Assembly: GCA_000752675.2 (NCBI GenBank)
Contig: LM994627.1
Span: 127,767-191,766, forward strand
Source of the DNA: a bacterium OL-1
GTDB taxonomy: Bacteria > Actinomycetota > Coriobacteriia > Coriobacteriales > Atopobiaceae
DNA length: 64,000 bases
Direction of reading: 5' to 3'
This document shows, in pieces, positions 59,434 through 64,000 of the stretch. Position 1 is the first letter of the stretch. The number at the start of each line of letters is the position of its first letter. The position numbers and the translations under genes were made by a program. The notes under the pieces were generated by a model that made no database searches, was not told the DNA's origin, and saw only the letters and a program-made list of their open reading frames with translations.

Positions 59434-61353
59434 ATGTGCATGTGCATTGACGCGGATTCCCCAGGTATGGCCGAGATCATCAGCCGTGCCGATGATGTGC
59501 TTGAAGGCCGCCTCTACTTCACCAAGATTTGGGACATGGAGCGCTGTGAGACTCCCTACAAGGTGGATTTCTCAAAGTGCACGCTTGAGGAATGGGAAGT
59601 GGTTCCAAACGGAGACCCAGAGTGGTGCTTCATGCTCAATCGCATGGATTACCTTGATGACCTTTGCCTAGCCTGGCTCGCAACACGCAAGGAGCGTTAT
59701 GCCGAGAGGGCGGTATCCCTCATGTTGTCTTGGGTATCTGCCCACGCTGAGCTCTGCCCAGGCTTGAGTACGCGTACGCTCGATACTGGCGTGCGCCTTT
59801 CGGCGATGGCTCGCGCCTTGCATACTCTCGAAAACACGCGCTCTATTAGTCCTCTGCAAGCGAAGGCTATTCGCGAGAGCATTTCAGAGCAAATCGGCTT
59901 TATGCACGACCATTATCTTCCGAAGTACGAGACGAGCAATTGGGGCAGCATCCAGACGCTCTCGATCCTTGCGGTGTATGGGCGCCTCTCGGTAAATCCC
60001 GAGAATGAGCGATGGTGGCAGTGGGCTTTCGATCGAGCAGAAGCTCAACTTGCCGCACAAGTGTATCCAGACGGCACCGATTGGGAGCTTTCGACCATGT
60101 ATCAGGTGGAGGTTCTCATTTACGCGCTTCAGGCGCAATTGGTGCTGAGTGAGAAGGGGCTACCAATTCCAAAGGGGCTCGTCCATGCCTGCCGGGGGCT
60201 AGCTCAAACGCTTGCGATGCAGGTAATGCCAGACGGAACAACCGAAGCGCTAGGGGATAGTGACAGGTCAAATGTGAGGCCGCTCCTTGCTCTGACTTCT
60301 GCCATTCTCGGGGACCCGGAGCTAAAGTGGGTGGCGAATGACTCTTCGCTCGATCCTCTTGATGTGTACTCCTACGGAATCGGAATTGAGGCATCCTACA
60401 AGGCACTCGCTCCCCGCCGGCCGCGTTCTCTGACACTTGATGCCTATGACTCGGGATTGTTCGTAACAAGGTCCTCGTGGAACAGCGACGCTAACGTTAC
60501 CGTATTTCTCGATGGACCTTTGGGGAGCGGTCATGGGCACTGCGACGAGCTGCACCTCTCCGTATGGTCAAACGGCAGACCGATTCTGGTCGACTCAGGT
60601 AGATATTCCTATCGGGAGGACTCTTCGGATAGGCCAAGATTAAAGGGGGTTTCCGCTCACAACGTCCCGACCATTGATGGCCATTCGAGCAGCGAACCGC
60701 TAGGCAGCTGGGAATATGAGGACTTCTCGTATCCGCTCAAGCCGTACGTGCGTCATACCGATGGACTTGACTATTGGGAAGGCGCTGTTGTTGGGCATGA
60801 TCCCACATCGGTTTTGCTTCGCCGTGTCGTATGCGCAAGCGGATGCGCTTGGGTCATTATCGACCAAGCTTGGTGCGATGGCGTGCATGACCTGCAGGGG
60901 AGTTTCCATCTGGACCCTTCGATTCGTGCTCAGGCAACAGAAGGTGGCTGGCTTCTAGGTGATACCTCGCTCGTGCTTCATGCAGGTGAGGGTTCTGAAA
61001 TCGTACAAGAGTGCTGTTCGATGTCGTATAACCAGATGTCCGACCAGGACGTTATTTTGACGCATACTGCCTTTAAGGGTCGTGGGGTACAGATTGCAAC
61101 CCTTGCTATGCAAGATGTGACGGTGGAAGAGGCGCCACTACTGAGAGCGGATGGCTCAGAACTTGATGCCTCGCTCGCGCGCTGCGTTCGACTCGTCTTT
61201 CCAAACGGAACTACCCGGACCGTTGCGGTGACTTTTGGCGAGGTTTTCCGTGGCGTCAAGGCCTTCCTCTGTGATGGGGTTTCATTTCATGCCGGGGTTG
61301 CTGTGGTCACACGCGGTGCGGAGGGCTCGAAGCTTGACGTGCTAAGGGGGTAA
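59434..61353 (+). CDS. heparinase II/III-family polysaccharide lyase, cytoplasmic
   Basis: The ATG at 59434 is 5 bases after GGAGG (59424-59428); ATGs at 59431 and 59440 are alternatives. 639 aa. An alpha/alpha toroid first (YLPKYETSNWGSIQTLSILA with the conserved Asn; YPDGTDWELSTMYQVEVLIY), then the beta-sandwich with GSGHGHCDELHLSVWSNGRP and LVDSGRYSYRED, the His/Asp-rich family motif, and VSAHNVPTIDG. No signal peptide, as in the streptococcal hyaluronate locus homologue. It would cut imported oligosaccharides by beta-elimination, feeding the GH88 enzyme. Confidence 0.85.
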   Translation: MCMCIDADSPGMAEIISRADDVLEGRLYFTKIWDMERCETPYKVDFSKCTLEEWEVVPNGDPEWCFMLNRMDYLDDLCLAWLATRKERYAERAVSLMLSWVSAHAELCPGLSTRTLDTGVRLSAMARALHTLENTRSISPLQAKAIRESISEQIGFMHDHYLPKYETSNWGSIQTLSILAVYGRLSVNPENERWWQWAFDRAEAQLAAQVYPDGTDWELSTMYQVEVLIYALQAQLVLSEKGLPIPKGLVHACRGLAQTLAMQVMPDGTTEALGDSDRSNVRPLLALTSAILGDPELKWVANDSSLDPLDVYSYGIGIEASYKALAPRRPRSLTLDAYDSGLFVTRSSWNSDANVTVFLDGPLGSGHGHCDELHLSVWSNGRPILVDSGRYSYREDSSDRPRLKGVSAHNVPTIDGHSSSEPLGSWEYEDFSYPLKPYVRHTDGLDYWEGAVVGHDPTSVLLRRVVCASGCAWVIIDQAWCDGVHDLQGSFHLDPSIRAQATEGGWLLGDTSLVLHAGEGSEIVQECCSMSYNQMSDQDVILTHTAFKGRGVQIATLAMQDVTVEEAPLLRADGSELDASLARCVRLVFPNGTTRTVAVTFGEVFRGVKAFLCDGVSFHAGVAVVTRGAEGSKLDVLRG

Positions 61354-61357
61354 TTGC

Positions 61358-61391
61358 AATTGCGCCGGCATCGAAAGATGCCGGCGCAATT
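61358..61391. terminator. bidirectional hairpin between convergent genes
   Basis: Perfect 15-bp arms, 61358-61372 and 61377-61391 (AATTGCGCCGGCATC and its complement), GAAA loop. No long T-run on either side, but its position between two converging genes suggests shared termination. Confidence 0.7.
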
Positions 61392-61403
61392 AGCCGAGAT
61401 GCC

Positions 61404-62204
61404 CTAGGAAAGCCTTCCCATAACCACGATTTGGGAGAGCGCTGGCCACTCAGCGGGGTCGTCTGCCTTCTCCAAATTCGAGAGGCATACCCACTCCACA
61501 AGACGTGGCCCAATCCTAAATTCCTGGGGCATGCCAGTCTTGTAGAGCTCAATGGTTTGCTCAAAACCATCTGAGCAGGTAATGCGTGCGCTTTTCCACC
61601 ACGTATCATGTGGAAAGTCGGCGCGAAGAAAGAGGACCACCGTTTCAGCGCGAACTGGCCTACCAAACTCCACGCGAAGCCATGCGTCATCTCTTCCGTT
61701 GATTCCCCACGATTCATAGGGGAATCGACCGTGATGGCAGGTTTGGAAGATGCCATCGATGGCATTTCTCGCAAGGAAACGAGGATTTGTGGCTCCGCTG
61801 TTGGTTAATGCATGCGGATAGCTCTGGTTGGTGCTTTCAAGATCGTGGGAGTTAAGCGCAAGGTTTCTCCAGTTCTTTTCTTCCCTCGGGTCTATGGTGC
61901 GTGCGTATGCCCAGTGGCAATCTCCAGAAAATGCTTCCTGACCATATGGTTCTCGCGCAACTTCAAATGGGATTGGAAACTCCATGTGGCCAGTTGGGAT
62001 GCGAACGATGCTTGGAGTGAGTGACTTATCGAGCATCAGCTCAATATCACGATCTGATGGGCACTCGACAACGAGTACGTCACCAGGCTGGTAGGCCCTG
62101 TAGCGAACATCGAGCATCGCAAGAGAAGGGGAGGACGCCCCGGAGACGGTGTTCCCTGAGGCGTCCTGAAGCCTTATAGTGATGCCATTTGACGGGTTGC
62201 TCAT
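61404..62204 (-). CDS. discoidin (F5/8 type C)-like protein of the glycosaminoglycan locus, 266 aa
   Basis: Starts MSNPSNGITIRLQDASGNTV with no signal peptide or anchor. The first 100 residues are beta-rich (YQPGDVLVVECPSDRDIELM). From about 130 the chain reads like a galactose-binding/F5/8 type C fold: ARNAIDGIF, SWGINGRDDAWLRVEFGRPV, AETVVLFLRADFPHDTWW and EWVCLSNLEKAD. Such folds usually bind glycans outside cells, so a cytoplasmic form beside the lyase is unusual. Its start is 3 bases after the DhuD-like stop, so they share one transcript. Role unknown; sugar or oligosaccharide binding is likely. Confidence 0.65.
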   Translation of the reverse strand: MSNPSNGITIRLQDASGNTVSGASSPSLAMLDVRYRAYQPGDVLVVECPSDRDIELMLDKSLTPSIVRIPTGHMEFPIPFEVAREPYGQEAFSGDCHWAYARTIDPREEKNWRNLALNSHDLESTNQSYPHALTNSGATNPRFLARNAIDGIFQTCHHGRFPYESWGINGRDDAWLRVEFGRPVRAETVVLFLRADFPHDTWWKSARITCSDGFEQTIELYKTGMPQEFRIGPRLVEWVCLSNLEKADDPAEWPALSQIVVMGRLS

Positions 62205-62207
62205 TGG

Positions 62208-63029
62208 TTACTCCGGCTGCTTGCCGATGTAGGCGAGAATGCCGCCGTCAACGTAGAGGATGTGTCCGTTCACGAAGTTCGAGGCGTCAGAGGCGAGGAA
62301 GACTGCCGGTCCCATGAGGTCCTCGGGCGTGCCCCAGCGGCCAGCGGGCGTCTTGGCACAGATGAACTGGTCGAACGGGTGGCGCGAGCCGTCCGGCTGG
62401 CGCTCACGCAGGGGAGCGGTCTGCGGGGTGGCAATGTAGCCCGGCCCAATGCCGTTGCACTGGATGTTGGCCTCACCAAACTCGGAGCAGATGTTCTTGG
62501 TGAGCATCTTGAGGCCGCCCTTGGCCGCGGCGTAGCCTGCGATGGTCTCGCGCCCAAGCTCGCTCATCATCGAGCAGATGTTGATGATCTTGCCGTGACC
62601 CTTCTCGATCATGCCGGGAATCACGGCCTTTGCGCAGATGAAGGGACCAACGAGGTCGATGTCAACAACCTGGCGGTAGTCCGCGGCGCTCATCTCGAGC
62701 ATGGGGATGCGCTTGATGATGCCGGCGTTGTTCACCAGGATGTCCGGCGTGGTGCCATAGACCTTGCGAATGTCCTCGATAAGTCCTGCGACCTGCTCTT
62801 CGACGGTCACGTCCGCCACAAAGCCATGGGCCACGATGCCACGCTTGGCATACTCTGCGGTGGCGCTGTCGATGCGCTCCTGACGGCGGTCGTTGAACGC
62901 GATCTTGGCGCCCGCCTCAGCGAGGGCAGTGGCAATCGCAAAGCCAATGCCGTAGCTGGCACCCGTTACCAGAGCCACCTTGCCCTCGAGGGAAAAGCTA
63001 GAGAGAACGCCTGCGGTCTTCTCATCCAT
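62208..63029 (-). CDS. short-chain dehydrogenase, DhuD/KduD-like
   Basis: ATG at 63029. 273 aa. NAD(P)-binding TGASYGIG (22-29), NNAG (DILVNNAGIIKRIPML), the catalytic Ser in INICSMMSELGRE and Tyr/Lys in AGYAAAKGGLKM. The gluconate 5-dehydrogenase-like sequence and locus point to DhuD, which reduces 3-deoxy-D-glycero-2,5-hexodiulosonate to 2-keto-3-deoxygluconate. This is the step after the DhuI-like isomerase at 55,076. Controlled by a LacI operator placed inside its promoter. Confidence 0.85.
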   Translation of the reverse strand: MDEKTAGVLSSFSLEGKVALVTGASYGIGFAIATALAEAGAKIAFNDRRQERIDSATAEYAKRGIVAHGFVADVTVEEQVAGLIEDIRKVYGTTPDILVNNAGIIKRIPMLEMSAADYRQVVDIDLVGPFICAKAVIPGMIEKGHGKIINICSMMSELGRETIAGYAAAKGGLKMLTKNICSEFGEANIQCNGIGPGYIATPQTAPLRERQPDGSRHPFDQFICAKTPAGRWGTPEDLMGPAVFLASDASNFVNGHILYVDGGILAYIGKQPE

Positions 63030-63080
63030 GCGTGCTCCTATCGTTGAAGGGGGTTGTTCCCGCTACTATTGAATGATAGT

Positions 63081-63096
63081 AAACCGGTTTTGTCAA
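63081..63096 (-). promoter_or_regulatory. promoter and LacI operator of the DhuD-like gene
   Basis: Reverse strand TTGACA (63091-63096) runs straight into the operator AAACCGGTTT (63081-63090), which therefore fills the promoter spacer. A -10 such as TCAATA follows about 18 bases on. Perfect palindrome, same as upstream of the GH88 operon. Confidence 0.75.
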
Positions 63097-63166
63097 CAGC
63101 ACGTATGAAGAAAATAATTGCAGATAAACTTTGCTTTTAATTAAGCATAGAAAAAGAAAACCAGGT

Positions 63167-63856
63167 TTATGAAGCAGGCTCTTGCACAAAGTATCCCGGG
63201 AAGGCAGCAACGACCTCGTTTCGCTCGTCGAGCATCACGTGGAGGTGGTGGACCGCAACGTAGGATGCCTCCTCGGGATCCTTCCTGGCGATGGCATCAA
63301 CCAGCTCTTGGTGCTCGACGAGAATTGAGCCCCATCCCATGCCGCGTGCTTGTACGTGCAGCCAGCGGTAGCGCTCGAGGTCGAGGTTAGTCTCCTCGAG
63401 CCACGCCCATGCCCTCTGCCTTCCCGCAATGCAATACAGTTCCTCGTGCATGCGGTTGTCTGCATTGAAGAATGACCGCTGGTCGTGCGCCTCCATGGCA
63501 CGCTCCTGCTCACCGAGGAGCTTTCGCAGCGAGGCAACGTCTTTTTCGCCTGCGCGCGAGCAGCACTCCACAACAACCGCGCGCTCGGTGTTCGAGCGCA
63601 GGAAGCGCGCGCACTCAGCTGCGTCGAGGTCAACGAGGGCGACGTAGGACCCACTCTTTGGGCGAGTGATAACGAGTCCCTCCTGGCGCAGGCGCACGAT
63701 TGCCTCGCGGACGGGGGTACGCCCAACGCCCAGGCGCTCGCGAAGCGCCGTGGGCGAGAGTCGCTCCCCGGGGGCAAAGCGAAACTCCATGATGCCGCGC
63801 TTCAGCGCGCTGTAGGCAAGCTCGGCCTGCTGGTCCTGGTCGGTGCTGTCGGGCAT
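63167..63856 (-). CDS. GntR-family regulator, FCD (FadR) subfamily
   Basis: The start at 63856 follows AAGGAGGG; the frame start at 63892 does not. 229 aa. Winged helix at residues 13-75 (LAYSALKRGIMEFRFAPGER; LRERLGVGRTPVREAIVRLR; KSGSYVALV). The FCD ligand domain has an all-helical pattern with metal-type His residues (DNRMHEELYCIAGR; VEHQELVDAIARKDPEEASY; HHLHVMLDERNE). FCD regulators of this kind often sense uronates or related acids, so it may be a second control of the locus or of genes beyond the window. It lies 137 bases upstream of the DhuD-like gene on the same strand. Confidence 0.85.
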   Translation of the reverse strand: MPDSTDQDQQAELAYSALKRGIMEFRFAPGERLSPTALRERLGVGRTPVREAIVRLRQEGLVITRPKSGSYVALVDLDAAECARFLRSNTERAVVVECCSRAGEKDVASLRKLLGEQERAMEAHDQRSFFNADNRMHEELYCIAGRQRAWAWLEETNLDLERYRWLHVQARGMGWGSILVEHQELVDAIARKDPEEASYVAVHHLHVMLDERNEVVAAFPGYFVQEPAS

Positions 63857-64000
63857 CCGTCCCTCCTTGGTCACGGTTGTGATGACTGGCATATTACTCA
63901 GAAACTGGAATGTAAGTTATCTCAGATTTCGGACATTCGCCTGGTGTGTGCGTTTGCCGATAATTGGCATCCACTTGCGAAAACACCACGTAAACCCTTG
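63857..64000. other. upstream region of the GntR gene to the window edge
   Basis: No gene. A palindrome TGCC-N7-GGCA (63955-63969) is the only clear structure and could be an operator. Confidence 0.35.

Overview
The window is high-GC bacterial DNA with tightly packed, often overlapping genes and frequent GTG and TTG starts. Gene content suggests a Coriobacteriia-type actinobacterium (Olsenella/Atopobium/Collinsella-like). That placement is an inference from protein style and gene combinations; no rRNA or marker gene beyond hisS is present, and no tRNA or CRISPR array was seen.

Positions 1 to about 27,870 are the right-hand part of a tailed (siphovirus-like) prophage; its left end and integrase lie outside the window. 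From left to right it holds: the end of a DNA adenine methylase; an overlapping run of tiny zinc-ribbon genes; a DnaD/Lin1244-style replication protein; an iteron and AT-rich block that looks like a replication origin; a reverse-strand block of small unknown genes with two related plus-strand hairpins, one continuing into an intrinsic terminator (candidate small RNA); a small HTH protein behind three dyad operators; then packaging and head genes (P27-type TerS, TerL, portal, ClpP-type protease, HK97-fold capsid), connectors and tail tube. A lysis cassette (holin-like proteins and an amidase) sits, unusually, between tail tube and tail chaperone. Tail chaperone with a -1 partner, tape measure, a long FN3-repeat tail protein, hub-like protein, a receptor-binding-type fibre and a CD1375/XkdX-like peptide close the prophage.

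Positions 28,061 to about 53,500 are chromosomal: a flippase-like membrane protein, a lactate/2-hydroxyacid dehydrogenase, a DUF389 protein, then a three-gene cassette of a TerB_N/TerB_C protein, a BrxC/BrxD-type P-loop ATPase and an Lhr-like DEAD/DEAH helicase, followed by an unknown gene under a LexA-like SOS box. Next come a membrane protein, an unknown TIM-barrel-like protein, hisS, a PrsW protease, a GH2 glycosidase, an NhaC antiporter with divergent LysR regulator, a MacAB-type ABC export operon and a DAACS symporter.

Positions 53,792 to 63,856 form a glycosaminoglycan (hyaluronan/chondroitin-type) breakdown locus: LacI regulator, DhuI-like isomerase, GH88 unsaturated glucuronyl hydrolase with the residues linked to sulfated substrates in streptococcal enzymes, mannose-family PTS IIB-IIC-IID, a cytoplasmic heparinase II/III-family lyase, a discoidin-like protein, a DhuD-like dehydrogenase and a GntR/FCD regulator. 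A palindrome AAACCGGTTT, or a near match, lies upstream of four transcription units and defines a probable LacI regulon. The PTS IIA subunit, KDG kinase and KDPG aldolase needed to finish the pathway are not in the window.
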